Assembly: GCA_016808115.1 (NCBI GenBank)
Contig: JAEQBH010000899.1
Location: 62,001-126,000 of the forward strand
Direction: 5' to 3'
DNA: 64,000 nt
From: Tetrastigma voinierianum
Taxonomy: Eukaryota > Streptophyta > Magnoliopsida > Vitales > Vitaceae
Within the stretch, counting starts at the first letter, position 1. The number at the start of each line of letters is the position of its first letter. Under the pieces are notes generated by a model. It searched no databases and was not told where the DNA came from. It saw nothing but the letters and a program-made list of their open reading frames with translations. This document shows, in pieces, positions 21,292 to 34,084 of the stretch. A program made the translations under genes and the position numbers.

Positions 21292-23111
21292 TGTAACACC
21301 CCAAACATTTTTTTAATTATTTTTCATAGATTTAATTTTAGGTGTTTTAAGGTCCATCATGAATTTATAATAATTTTTAGGAATTATTTCTCAATTAAAT
21401 GGAATTTTAGGAAATATACCCAGTAGGTCAAATTACGACGGAGTTGGCCAAGAAATAAGTGCACAAAATACCCAATAGATAGAAGCAAATTATGGGAATT
21501 TTCTAAAGCAAGTAGTTCCAAATATATGTTATAAAAATAAAATTAATGAAAATACATGTGAATAAAAATAAATAATAAAAATACATGAACAGTGACGGGT
21601 AGGGAAAGTCAGCAGATTTTGTTGACCAAGGGCCAAAAAGAAGACATTTTAATAATAATTTAGGCCTTAAAAAATTCAGAAAAACTGCAGGGACTTAAGT
21701 GCAATATTGAATTAATTTTAAAAATATTAGGCCTCAGAAAATCGAGCAGAAAACGAAAAAAATTAAGAACCTAGGTTCTCCATTCGTATGAGCTGGCAGG
21801 AAGGAAAGAAAAGAATTTTGTTCGCGTAATTCCCTTTGAATCAACACAGTGATTTTTTCATGAGCAGGAGACACAAGCAAAGCGAAGTTGGGGAAGGCTC
21901 CTGCGTTCAGGAATGAATAGCCTAGCTGAGCCTGGACTAATAAGAGTGGAAATAAATTTATATCATCGTGCCACCTTGAAATGTATAAGCGGTGTTTTCA
22001 TTGTTTGACTTGATCGTAATGTTGGCTATGATTAAGACCCTTATTCATGAGCATTCATTGAATTAAGATTTGTCATATACTACACAAGTCACGTGTCTGA
22101 TGAATATTCATGCTAGGCACGGTCAGTATCTTATTGTATTTGGTGTTATCTCTTGTTGTATCTTTGATACGCGGTCGGTATAACTTATGTCGTTAATGTC
22201 GTGATGGTATGAATCACGAAAGCCTAGCGATGGGGAGGTCATGGGGGCTATGTGCACATAGGTGTGCCCCTCTCGTGCAGGCGAAGCCGGTGCTTTCCTA
22301 GAGAGGTGGTAAAACTCTAGGCGTAGAACCCGGCCCGTTCTACTGATCTTTGGTTGGAATGTACGGATTCCAGTATAAAGGTAAAAAGGAATGTACAGTC
22401 CTGAATGGTAAACTATATTTCTGTGTTTCAAACCTCTAAATCTCATTTGATATTGTTGTTCATATTGCATTATTTGTTGCATAACCTGTAATAAGGTGAT
22501 TGATTGATTGAGCATAGCCATCCTTGAGCTGGCCTTGAGTACACAGCCTCCTGAGTATGGTGATATATTTTTACTCACGAGTTATCTCCACCCCGTTGAT
22601 TTCCTCATTTTCAGGGTAGACAGAGAAAGGAGAATCCAGGCATTTCTTGACCACTTGGATTCTATTTGAAACATGTAATGGATTATTATTTTGTGTATTT
22701 GGTGAATGAGAGTCTAGTTTCCAGAAGGCTCCATGGTGAATTAACTTGGTTATTGGGTTAATTTTTGGTTAAATCGATAAATTTTGAATAGTTGAGTTGG
22801 ATAAATTTTGCTTTTGATGAAACCTTATTGATATTTTGATGAGACCGTTGAGGTCGTTTGTTGATGGATGACACGAGGTCTATTTGTTATGTTATTTGAG
22901 ATAATATCATGATATGAGATTTTGAGTTAATTATTAGTAGATTTTAGAATGATATTGCGAATACTTGAGTTGTCATTAGTTATGAGAAGCAGATAGGTCT
23001 TCTTGAATTTCGTAAATTATGGGACTTAGGCTTCTTTACGGGTTTGGTGGCCTTAAGCTACCCCCGTTCCACTAGCCGTAGGTCACAACACTATAAAAGT
23101 GGGATGTGACG
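21292..23111 (+). repeat. E4 3' LTR
   Basis: It aligns with 15369-17161 over its length. The last base is G where CA would be expected ('gggatgtgacg'), then the GGATC duplication follows. Sister differences include many short indels at CG-containing words. Confidence 0.9.
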
Positions 23112-24451
23112 GGATCTTTAATCAGATACTATGGACACTATTAGTACTCGTGTGGCAGACGATCTCCCAGAATCATCTGGCCGTGGGAATTCCTCTTAGT
23201 GGTCATTACGCCTTTGCTAGAAAATAATGCCCGACTTAGTGGCGAGTCCACTATCACCCATACGCATCATTCGGCCGATGTCCGTGGTAAGTGAGTCCTG
23301 ATCCCATCATTGATATACTCCACTTCATCTGCTACCTCCATTGTTTGGAAGTATTGCTAGCCTCTGGTGCTCGACCTTTACTTCACGACACGTGAGACAT
23401 CTTTGAGCAAAAATGCGCAGCGTGTTGCTTCATCAGCTCATTAATACGGCGGCGAGATAGCGGTACATCTTCGTGCCACTTAGATCACATAACACGCATC
23501 CGAGGAAGCGATGGAACTACACAGATCTTCTCTACCGGTCACATCGATTGGGAACCATGACTTGTCCCTATATCGAGGCTACCATACGTAGATAAGCGCA
23601 TACGTCCTGCGAATTGATTGTACCTAGTCACTGATGAACAAATCTGCGCTCTTGCTCACGCCCTGGGGACTCGATCACTGCACTTAGTAGGGAAGGCAGC
23701 CCTTCAAACTCCGACATGCCTTGAGCCTGATCACTGTGCGTAGTCGGCTGTCGCACATCTGACGTTGCCACTCTCGGGAAGCAATACTAGCTAGTACTCC
23801 TCATGACATCCGATTGAGTGCATCAGCCACCACATTTGCCTTATCAAGATGGTAATGCAAAGTAAAGTCATAATCTTCCAGAAACTCCATCCACCTGGGT
23901 TGCCTCACGTTGAGGTCCCGCTGTGTGAAAATATACTTCAGACTCTTGTGGTAAAAAAATACTTCAAACTACTCACCATATAGGTAGCAGCGGCGCCAAA
24001 TCTTCAAGGCAAAGACGATGGACACCAACTCCATGTCATGTGTGGGGTAATTCCGCTCATGATTCTTATTACGAAGAACCGTAGCTCACTGCCCTCTCGG
24101 CGCATCAAAATACACGGTCGGGTCCTTAGAGGCATCGCAGTACAGGCATCATAGTACATCGTGTACCTCTATCCCTGCTCCAGACTACACGTGAATAGGA
24201 GCTTAAGTAAGCTCCCCCCGGGAATGCTCAAATAGGTCATTCTACTCGAATTTGACCTCCTTCCGAGTCAACCTTGTCATAGGTGTTGTTAGCCGAGAGA
24301 AATCCTCAATGAACCTCCTGTAGTACCCTGCTAATCCTAAGAAACTGGGTATCTCGAAGACTAACTTCGAATCTCTCTCCTAACTCAGAATAGCCTCATC
24401 TTCTCAGTAATTCATCGACACACTGGCTAAACATGACGTGTCCTAAAAGTG
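23112..24451 (-). pseudogene. pol: E3 integrase, RNase H and RT thumb (between E4 and E5)
   Basis: Continuation of E3 pol on the minus strand. From right to left: an RT thumb segment 'PSFLGLAGYYRRFIEDFSRL' (~24300-24360), the RNase H end with HKSLKYIFTQRDLNVRQ and WMEFLEDYDFTLHYH (~23850-23955), then the integrase zinc-binding region (~23380-23500) and the start of the core. It aligns to E10 51060-52320 in order. Stops and indels are frequent. It is cut on the left by E4 and on the right by E5. Confidence 0.8.
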
Positions 24452-27400
24452 TAGACCCTCACCTTTGCCCCTCAACACTTGCATTTATCCTATGGGTGCC
24501 ACACCCACCCATCGCTCTCATATAACACCACAGTGGCCCTTTAGGCTTAGTCCTGTCTCTCGAGCCCTGGGTGGGTTTTGTATGTGGTCCGTTGAGTGCG
24601 CATGCAGTTCACTTTATAGTGTCATCATGGCTTATTTTTTTAGTTATCGGGCATCGTGCATAGCAAGTAGCCCCTCAAGTTTTAGCCTAATCAAAAAGTT
24701 TATTGCAGTAAGGCCAAATTCGGAGCACTTGAGCCGTTTATCATATCTCTCCTTGTCCGAATCGTAATTGTTCATCGCTTGTTTTGTCGATTCCTTATTT
24801 GCCAAGGAGGTTTCGTTAAAATTCATACTTTTGTCAACCGCTTGACTAATCGGCTCGACCGTCTATCGTGGCAATACGTATACGTACATTGTTTTTTTTT
24901 GGGTGATTTCGTGAGCACTCCTCCTTGTTTCGATCATATCTCCCCTCATCCCGACTTCGAATGGTGCACCGCTTTTTTTTGTCGGGTCTCTTATTCTTCG
25001 TGGAACATCCTATCAAAATTCATAATTTTCCTCAACCCGATGGATCTGGCCGCATCCGTCTAACCGGCTAGCTCAGCCAAATTGTGTGGAGCGCTGTTTG
25101 TAATTTGGAGCCCAAATCCTATATATGGTTCGAGCCCATAAGCTCCAAACACCATGGCAGTATTGTGGGTCCATTTTCAGGGTCTTGTTTTAAGTTACAT
25201 GCAGCCCACCATGAATCCATATGGATACTTAGTGGTGAAGCAAGCTTATGAAAACTTCTATGATATTCAATGAATGGAAAATGAGGAGAGGAGTTAACGG
25301 GGAAGTCAAGCTCGAGACCGATCGGGCTCTTTCAAAGCTTGAAGGTGGAAAACACCGTGTAGGCTCATAAGCCGAGGTGGCGAATCAAGATAAAGGAGAG
25401 AAAGATCAAAGTGGAAGGGACCTTGAAGGGACACTTTTCCGGCTCAAACGCATACATCGACTCGCTTGGATGCTTACCTTGGTTTCTTTTCGCTTTGTGG
25501 AAGAGGTAAGAAATAGACCCCGCTCCACTCTATTCTTTAAGAGACATTCCGATCAAATTTGAGGTTTCTCCTCAACCATTTGAGCTCGGCCACGCCATAC
25601 GTGAGGTTCTGCCTCACGCTCTCACGCGCCCAGTTTTAGAGAACAACGGTTTGTTTTGATTTCTGGTTCTCACTCATCCGAAATGAGAATCGATCACTGC
25701 TATTTTTAGATTCCTGGAATCTTTTAGGAAGGTTCTGGAAAATTTTGAGAACCTCTCTCAATCTAGATGGATCGTCGGGGGAAACCAGACGCCTGGCTTC
25801 ATTTAAAGCTAGGCTCTGCGTGAACGATGGGCCAGGTAGTTTGGTTTGTTTTGCTGGTTCTCACTCATCCGAGCTGAGAATACAAATTTTTGTTTTGTTA
25901 GATTCCTGGAATCTTTTAGGAAGGTTTTGGAAAATTTTGAGAGCCTCTCTCAACGAGAGATGGACTGCTGGGAAACCAGATCACTCTGCTCATTTAGTTA
26001 GGTTTTGCGTGAACGTGCAATTTGGGTAGTTTGGTTTGTTTTGGTTGGTTCTCACTCATCCGAAATGAGAATCGATCACCGTTTGTTTTTTTAGATTGTC
26101 AATATTTGTAGCACTCGAGAATTTCCGAGATTCTCTCAACGAGAGATGGACTCGTTTGGAAAACCGTGACGTTTCTGCTCATTTAGGTTATGTTTGCAGA
26201 ATCCAGATTTTGGGTAGTTTGGTTTGTTTTGATTGGTTCTCACTCATCCGAGCTGAGAATCGATCACCGCTTGCTTTTTAGATTCTCAATATTTAAGGAA
26301 GGTTCTAGAAAATTTGAGAGCCTCTCTTCAATGAGATGGACTGGTCGGGAAACCGATCGCCTGCCTCATTTTTAGGTTAGGTTTGCAAGAATGTATAGCT
26401 TGGGTAGTTTAGTTTGTTTTGCTGTCTCTCACTCATCCGAGCTGAGAATCAATCACCGTTTGTTTTTTTAGATTACTAACTCTTTTAGGAAGGTTCTGAC
26501 AAATTTTGAGAGCTTCTCTCAACAGGATTGACTGGTTGTGAAACCAACTATCCTGCCTTCATTAGGTTCGGCTCATGGTGAACGGCAATGGGGCAGTTTG
26601 CTATTTATGTTGGTTCTCTCGGGTCATTCCTGAGCTCCGAATAAAATTCGCTTGTCTTTTTGAATTCTTAATTTTGTAAGGAAGGTTCTGAACTTTTGAA
26701 ATCTTTTCAATCATCCGGATCGGTTTGGGAAAACCGAACTACCTTGCCTATGGGTTAGTTTTCCAGAATGATAGTTTGGGTACTTTTCTTTGTTTGGGTT
26801 AGTTCTGGTTATTCAAAAATCTGACCGCATTCCTTTTTTTGTCGATCTCTCGACTGTGAGGAATTTTCGACAAAGGTTCAGAATTTTTCTTCTAATCGCT
26901 TGACTTTGCTGAACCGATTCAACCTAAGCAGTAAGAGCTCATGGGCAGCCCCCTATTTTAGCATGTTTCAGTCGAATCTATCATGGCGTGCTCTTAGTTG
27001 CCCAGGGGAACACAGCAGGCTGCCTTTAGAGTCCCGAGTTGATTTAGTTTGAACAAAGAGGTAAATTGAGTAGACAATCTTTTGAGTTGGTATGTATGGT
27101 TTGGTTTGTGGGATTTTAAAGGGAATGTGTGCTAAAGTAAGCAAACCACTTACCTCCTTCGGTCTGCTTCCTTTCTTGCGGTATGGGATCAATATTTGGT
27201 TTTAAATGCATGATGTATGATGTATTGTACCCTACCTATTCTGTATGCATATTTGAGACCTCGAATTTTATGCCAAGCGTTGGTATTTGTATTCATATGC
27301 GCACATGCTGTTTGGATTTTGACATTTATGATGCATTTGAGCCTTTTGACTGACCTCTTATGCAGCGCTTGGCTAGGGACCACAGGTATGTACTTTAATG

Positions 27401-27919
27401 TTGGGTAATGAATTTCACATGGATGCTTTGTGTTTGGGTGTCATGCGTACTTGCTATGTTTGTTAGCTAACCTTTGATGTATATGCTGCGGGGACCACGG
27501 TACACGCTATTTGCCCCTTTTGGTTGAGTGTTTTTAGCATGCTAGATACAATTAAGTTGGTCTAATCTAAGTTGTATGTTTAGCACGGTATCGTCTGTGA
27601 CTCATAATGCTCCCACATACCCAATTCACCCCGTAGAGGAGGCAGAGTTCAGGGCCTAGAGGGGTTGCTACCTCATATGAGGTACCTTCCCAGATCGTGT
27701 CCCGACCAGGACCCAAAATCCTAGTTTTTCGCGGTCGCTTTTCCATCTTTGGAGTCATTGGGGTTTGTTCTTACTTGGTTTCCTTTATAAAATATGTAAA
27801 AAGTAAGTGGCGACTCGAGGGCTTGTCCTCCTCGAGACGGATTTTTAAAATTCGAAAATCAACCCACATTTTCCTTCCGTCAAGCGGTCGCGTAGGCCCG
27901 TGGATCGGGTAAGGTCACA
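24452..27919 (+). repeat. E5 5' LTR
   Basis: Starts TGTAGACCCTC, ends 'aaggtcaca', and aligns with 35246-38713. Both carry the same seven-unit internal array. A TATA-like 'tttataaaata' at ~27784-27794 (partner at ~38576) lies ~130 bases before the LTR end, a plausible promoter position (inference). Confidence 0.88.
25630..26930 (+). repeat. Tandem array of ~185-195 bp units in E5 5' LTR
   Basis: About seven imperfect units. Each holds 'ggttctcactcatccgag', 'agattcctgaatcttttagg', 'aaggttctggaaaattttga', 'gagatggactggttggg' and 'gtagtttggtttgttttg' or close variants, with starts near 25650, 25840, 26025, 26210, 26400, 26590 and 26775. The last two units are the most diverged. The 3' LTR has the matching array, so it predates insertion. 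Confidence 0.88.
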
Positions 27920-27921
27920 AG

Positions 27922-27944
27922 TGTGACCATTTGGGGATCGAATC
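27922..27944 (+). other. E5 possible primer-binding site
   Basis: Two bases after the LTR, 'tgtgaccatttggggatcga' resembles the TGGCGCC...GGGGATCGAA complement of a tRNA 3' end (Asp or Arg type) used by many Tat/Athila elements, allowing for decay of CG pairs and a short gap. The tRNA identity is uncertain. Confidence 0.4.
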
Positions 27945-28820
27945 GAATCTCTGGTTTCATAAGAGGATCAAGCTTGAGCTTGAGTTGTGTATATTGAAGC
28001 ACATGGCTCGATGCGGAGGCTCTTGGAGTTCGTGAATGGTGATGATCATACACTTGATTGGTATTTGGCTTGCATTTGTGATTTGTTGATGCTTGTGTGT
28101 TCACCAGTCGAATTATAGCATGCTTTCTCATTATTAATTGGTATCTAGCTATAACATTTAGTGGAACTAGAGGGGATCAGAATGTGTGTTGATTTTGTGA
28201 TAGGGTTGCACTTTGTGCATGATTGTTGTTGCATGGTATCCTTTACGCATAATTTGCTTGCAGCTTGTGTTGTGGGGCATGTGTGTATCCCTTGCTTAGA
28301 ATCATGAGTCTTGGTCGGCCATTCCTCGTGGTTCTTATGTTGCTTGGGAGTTATTCAGTTGTTTGCCTTCGACGAGCTAGGGGTTTGGAGACTAAAAGTC
28401 CCCCAACATAAGGGCTATATTGATGTATGGGAGCACTATGGAGATGGCCGGATGTTTGAGCAATGAAGACTGTATAGCTACGAAATTTAGATTTCATGGA
28501 TCACATTGCGCGATTAATCACTTTGATTGTTGATTAGGATCTCGGGTTGCTATGTATCCTTGTGGAGTGCAGGTCATATAGCCTTTTAGGACTTGCCTCT
28601 TTCTCTTTGTTAACCTGAGCCATCTTACCCCTAGACATTACCATGTAGAATCTCACATGGATCCATTGCTCCAGTTAGATGTTAACATCACATATGCGAC
28701 TCATTCCCTTAGAGGATTTCATTGTGGGATTGCATCTTGGATTGATTCCGGTTGATAGTCACGAGGGCCCGACATACTTACTTTACTTCTTCAGGGTTAT
28801 TGATTAGGGACACAGGTTCC
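27945..28820 (+). other. E5 leader
   Basis: Noncoding leader between primer site and gag. I see no domain, repeat or RNA structure that I can support. Confidence 0.5.
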
Positions 28821-28829
28821 CAAGCTTGG

Positions 28830-30500
28830 ATTCGGATCGGAGGTAGACTTATTGCCGGTCGAGATCCACCTGATCAGTTAAACGAGACATGAATCATAGA
28901 GATATGGACTCTCGATGCAGCTCTTATCGACCCGGCTAGGCTGAGATTCACAAATACCATAGCATCTCAGGGATGCTATATTGAAGGCTGGGATGAGTTG
29001 ATGGGCATCGGGCTGACCATTGCCAATTTTAGGGGAGCACCAGCATGAGCTCTACCCAAAATCCACCACCACCACCGTCATGCAGACCGGCTGTGCGACG
29101 GGGACTACACGAGTTCCACCTCGCCCCACCCGCCATTATACGGACCTTTGTACAAGCGAAGGACTATACAGTTCCACCTCCACCACCACAACCTGTTCAA
29201 TCAGCCCCGCGGGTTGGAGCTTTTGTTCTACATAGTATCTGCGAGACCATGCCACATTACATTGTGACCCTTGCCGTTATTGATGACACTCGAGGCGTCA
29301 TCGATGGTTGAGTAGAGGATCAGGTCTCTGTATGTTTCTGATGGAGTTATAGGTTGAGACGGATATGATGACCTTCGATGCTTGACCTTGCGGTTGAGTT
29401 CGCATCTTGGACATTGAGAGGCTCTGCTTGGGATAGGGTGCCGTGTTGATTGCAGTTATACGTATTTGTTATGCGATAGGCATAGATTGGATGAGGCACG
29501 GATGATCATGCTTTTTCCTCTGTCGTAGTGGTGCAGCTTTCGACGTTGATTTGCATCATTGGACCCGCCAGTAGGACATGGGCTGATTTGGGACAAGAGT
29601 TTATCATACGGTATTCTTTTATCTTGTAGTGGGCGTATCGGGGAGAGGTTAGAGGCCTCGGGCGGCCCAGGATGGTCGATCACTTCATTTATCTCCCAGT
29701 GGAGGGAGAAGATAGCACAAATTATAGATAGACCCTCAGAGCGCGATCAGATCGGCATGATTGTCACGCGAACGACCCCGTCTTTGCTAGGCATCTCATG
29801 GGTTTCCCGGGACAGACTTTGGATCATTGGTTCCAGGCCGCTTTATAGCATTGAGGAGCGTATCTAGGATTATGGGCGAGACTCTTCCGCCCCGGACTCT
29901 AAAGGGGCGAGTCGAGACCCGGACCATCAAATGTTGGTGCCATTGGCATGGCGGGACCTGAGGTCCCCACGTCACCCTCGTTTGAAGCGGTTTTGAGACC
30001 TCCTTGCAAATGATAGGCCGAGTCGGTACTGAGCCCGGCTACTTCTTTTAGGCGGTTGGGCTGCTTTTCTACATTAGCCCACCACGGCCGGTATATGCTG
30101 GGCACCTCATAGGCCACTTGTATAGTACCATCGCGGTATAGAGCCACGCCGCTGTAGAGTGCCGGCTAGGCCAGTTTACACAACTCGGGATGCCAGCGAG
30201 CATTTCAAGGTGGTTGAGGGGTTTGATTATTGCCGCACCACCGGACCACCACTCTGACCTACCCGCTCGGATTCAGGCAGATCTTCCTTTTGTGCTTATC
30301 ATCAAAGAGTTGGTCATGATACAGACAATTGTGCTGCACTGAAGCATGCTATTCAAGACTTGATTGATCAGGTTTGGTTGATTTGGGGCGTCTGTAGTGA
30401 CTACGAGACCACATTTACCCTGACCAACAGAGCTGTACCTCCGCCCCGAGGGTGTACATTGATTAAGTAAAGATGGAATCATTCATGATGGGATGGGATG
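28830..30500 (+). pseudogene. gag: E5 gag remnant
   Basis: Tat-clade gag in broken + frames. A proline-rich N-terminal part reads QNPPPPPSCRPAV and VPPPPPQPVQSAPRVGAFVL (~29050-29230). The capsid core has 'SITSFISQWREKIAQIIDRP' followed by SERDQIGMIV (~29670-29765) and LYSIEERI. The nucleocapsid-like motif CAYHQRVGHDTDNC is at ~30292-30333 and leads into AALKHAIQDLIDQ, typical of Tat polyproteins, then NRAVPPP and a GWDGGS segment. At least five frame changes are needed to follow it. Confidence 0.8.
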
Positions 30501-30839
30501 GAGGCTCCTCAACCAATCGGTTGTATGCAAACTCAGATTTTAGTGTATCACCAGGGTCCAGCGAGTCTCGAGCCATTTAGGTCAGTTCGGATGATGTTAC
30601 GACGGGCGACCATGTCAGCCGTATACTTGCAACATGTTCCTCCCATGACACCTTTTCATTACGTTTCCGGAGGAGTATGGGCGATTACATAGAATGTTCG
30701 GATTGTTACGAGTGGGAGGGTAGCTGACCCCCACACATTGATAGAACTTTGCTAGCATTGATGCTAGGATGAGGTCGGAGGAAGATGATGAAATTTCGCC
30801 GGCTGCGCACCACTCAAGCCCCGCATTTCCATTTAAAAC

Positions 30840-31797
30840 ATTGGTCTCATCCGGCACACATAGAATCGTTGGTGGGCTCTTAATTGATTAAGAGTTGACA
30901 CTACTACCACCCCTGGGGACTGATCCACTTTACAACGGCGGATGAGTACCCGTGCATAACATTTTACGTGATGATTTTCCACGAGGGATTAAGCCATGTT
31001 CGTCTTGTTGATGTTCTTGTTGGTCGAAGGGTGCCATCGGAGTCTTGTTGGACAACGGCCGCCCTAAAAGTTTAATCCACTTAGTTCTTGCCATTGCTTT
31101 AGGATTTTCACCATCGGGTTGGGCCATCCACACGAGATCGTCAGCTTATGATGGGACTCGAGACGGTTTTGGGGCTACACTCGGCACACATGTCATAATT
31201 GGTCGGTCGCTATACCTCCATCTCCCGGGTTTTGAGGATCAATCATCCTTTAACACCTGTTCATGAGGCGGGTGTTATACTTCCCTTCATCAGAAGGTGA
31301 AGTTCATACACAAAGGGCGCATTATCACGATACAGTCTGACAAAGATGTTGTTACCTCTTTTGAGCCAGTGTTACAAATCAGTCACAGTGAGGACGACTT
31401 ACACTTGACCAGGTTTGTTTTAAGAGTCCGGGTTGTCGGTTTAAGAGGGTCATCAGTAGGAACATGGTACCTATGTCTTTTGGTCGACCACAGTAACACT
31501 TTGGTGCCTTAGCATGATGAGAGCGTGTCTTATATGCACGGTTTGGGATTGAATTCGCCGCCCAGCGAGAGACACGTACGAGTTTTACTATTCTGAGTTG
31601 ATCACGACATGCCATATGGATTAGGTTACACTCCTTCTGAGGATGATGCACGACTTACATGGCGATGTTGCAATAGAGATAGATGGTCTTTCGCTTGTCC
31701 AGGGTTCCATTTGATTACCCACTTTCGCCCGTACACTTTCGATTCATTTGTTATTTTACCGGAGGATCGGAAGCGTGCACCCATACGAATGAGTTGA
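30840..31797 (+). pseudogene. pol: E5 protease and linker
   Basis: Retroviral-type aspartic protease of the Tat clade. 'VPSGVLLDNGRPKSLIHLVL' (~31030-31090) carries the catalytic D-N-G, followed by IALGFSPSGWAIHTRSSAYDGT, a THVIIGR flap-like segment and SSFN. A frame change leads to 'LHQKVKFIHKGRIITIQSD', KDVVTS-EPVLQISHSEDDLHL and the linker PYGLGYTPSEDDAR plus VPFDYPLSP (~31690-31730). The linker normally precedes reverse transcriptase by a few hundred bases. Here reverse transcriptase never follows. Confidence 0.8.
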
Positions 31798-32250
31798 CCA
31801 TGGTTGAAGGACTTCTACAGGGATTGGTCGGAGAATCTCCTTCGCATTGTGGGCTTATCATACATCTTTTCGGTACCTCATTGAGGCTACACTTACCTTA
31901 CTCTTTATTATATGGCATGGAGCGTGCTACAATTTGAAGTGAGATCGGATCCTTGAGTAACATTCGAGCATTAAATATAAGGCGGGTGGGCTCGGTCCGG
32001 ATTATATTCATTCGACCTTTTTGGATGAGAGGAGATTGAGAACCTTGAGGTCATGTTCAGGCTTATCAAGGAAAAATGGCGGAGTGCATTTGGAAAAGTG
32101 AGCCCGAGAAGTTTGAAAAGCGACCTAGTCTTGAAGAGGTCCTCGGGGGATTGATCAACGACCTAGAGGTAAGTTTAGGCCGCAGGAGTGGAGGCGGGCC
32201 TTATGTCATCCAGAGATCTTGTTCCAGAGGGAGCGACACATTGAGTCTTT
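31798..32250 (+). pseudogene. pol: E5 integrase C-terminal part after a large pol deletion
   Basis: Across frame changes the sequence reads YRDWSENLLRIVG (~31814-31853), LLYGME (~31905), EIGSLSNIRALN, a WARSGLYSFDLF segment, then KVSPRSLKSDLVLK (~32093-32135) and KFRP-W--GPYVI (~32170-32210): the end of a Tat integrase, from just after the catalytic core to the C-terminal domain. Nothing of reverse transcriptase, RNase H or the integrase DDE core lies between this and the protease linker, so roughly 2.5-3 kb was removed (size inferred from the family). Confidence 0.65.
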
Positions 32251-34084
32251 CTCACTTATCATTGCTTGTTTCTTTTCTTCTCCATTTTGCATCTTCACAG
32301 ATGCACTTTGAGTCTAGTTTGATCATCTCTATTCGTTTCACTTTTATCTCCTTTTTGTATGATGATGACGATGCTCTCATCCCAACTACCAATCGAGTTG
32401 TCACCCTTCGTTCACTTTATAGGTTTTTGATGCAGTTCTTGGGTTGAGGACCATTTGGGATTGGAGGTTTGAGGTTGCACAAATTTAGTTATTAAAGTAT
32501 GACATTGACATCTCTTTGGTGGTTCGGCGCAAAAAAAAAAAAAAAAAACAAACAACGAGAAATTTGTTTGTTGGTATTCTTTAATATACTTGGGGTCATC
32601 AAGGTCCATTTGGGTTCGAGACTTATTATTCCTCTAAAAGGGTTAGGTGAGATCATTATGCGATCTTTCTCCATGGATCACGGGTATGAGGTTTGGGTTG
32701 TAGTACTAGGTCCTGGATCGTACACAAATCACCACTCCCATCTTATAGTGACTTGCTTTGACTTGACGTTCCTGGGATAAGTTGTTCGTCGTTGTCACAC
32801 ATTGCCACATTTGTATCCCAGCTTGTTTCTTCCTTTTTTGCTTTATCCATTCATCATTTTCTTATCACTTTCAGTCTTCTTCTACTCTTATTGATCATCG
32901 TCTCATTTCTTAAGTGACGTGTCCTTTGGTGCCTTCACTTGTCGACGACATTGTTCATTCGGATGTTGGTTAGTCACCTTGCTCACATGATACTTTGATA
33001 TTTGACATTGCGCGTACAAGGGTTTGGCGGTGTTATTGGGTATTGGGCCTTTGTTTCCCATCATGCCATTCACCTTTCACCCACGGCCTACATTACGGTC
33101 AGTCGTAAGACCACCACAGAGACCCGTGAGATCTCGTGTTTGCTTGAAGCATTTTATACGGACGGGTTAAATGCGATTGAAATACGGGATGTCGACAGGT
33201 CTCTGTTCTTGGGGAGTATCGAGGGTCACATATTGCTTCTCCATTCAGTTTGTTTACCTCAAATCCATGATTAGATACAGATGATACAGAGAATTGGGGC
33301 CATTGATAACATCTTAGCTTGATGCTTTGACACATTCACACTGAGGCATATCTCCATCTTTTCGTGTTGGCCCGATACTTACGCATGTACAGCCCATTTT
33401 CCTAGAGATGTTTTGGCATCAAAGTTTGAGTATGCTCTACATGTAGTCGGGTTTCTTCATATAGCATAGTTCTTCTAAGGGCCTAGGGTAAGATTTGCTC
33501 ATATTCGTCGGCTTCAGCGGGGTGCACAGCACACACCCATATGTCGTCTTGTTAGCTTGTTCGGACAATTGGGTCTTCGAAATTTATTTGAGTTTTTATC
33601 GAGAGCGCGCACGTATCGGATGTGCACCAGCCCCGGGGCATACCTATGCTCCGAGTTTTGTGGATATTGGATGTTGTGAAATAAAATGGATGATTTTCAC
33701 TGAATGAATGATTGTGATGTTTTGACTCTCGAGCTTTGTATGCGGTTATGGGATTTTGACATGGCATTGATACTGGCGGGGCATAGCCCCTTTCTTTCAC
33801 ATGGTCACATTTGTCAGATTGTCCTACGAGGCGTGCACTCCTTCTTTCCATCTTGTTAGTGGTGTTTGTGTTTTTCTCGCTTGTCATTTTATTAGCACTT
33901 TCTGACGTCACACTGGGGCATACCCTTTTTGTCATCAAGGTCAGTATCTCAACGGTTACATCCTAAGTCTCCCCATTATGCTCTAGGTTTTGTTTTAGGT
34001 CATCCCCATTCAGTTTAGTTCATCTAGAGCCTTAGTTTTGGCATCCCCTATCCCTTTTAAATCCGGTGGTTCTCCGGGTACTTG
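32251..34084 (+). other. E5 3' noncoding region, first part
   Basis: No domain recognisable on either strand. There is a short A run at ~32531-32549, and open frames up to 128 codons without family resemblance. Long 3' noncoding stretches between pol and the polypurine tract are common in Tat-clade elements. Confidence 0.55.

Larger units (their letters stand above)
15369..23111 (+). mobile_element. E4: chromovirus-like gypsy element inside E3 integrase
   Basis: Two LTRs (TGTAACACCCC starts), a tRNA-Met primer site, gag, pol pieces and a polypurine tract are all on the + strand. Flanks GGATC at 15364-15368 and GGATC at 23112-23116 form an exact 5-bp target duplication. The E3 integrase sequence before and after it matches consecutive E10 sequence near 51030. 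The internal domain order is abnormal: gag, a decayed RT-RNase H-integrase block, protease, then a second integrase C-terminus. Confidence 0.92.

Noticed and set aside
27200..28140. Clustered 63-88 codon frames as a host gene fragment
   Set aside because: Most fall within the E5 5' LTR and have counterparts at the same LTR position near 37990-38600. The rest lie in the leader without domain content.
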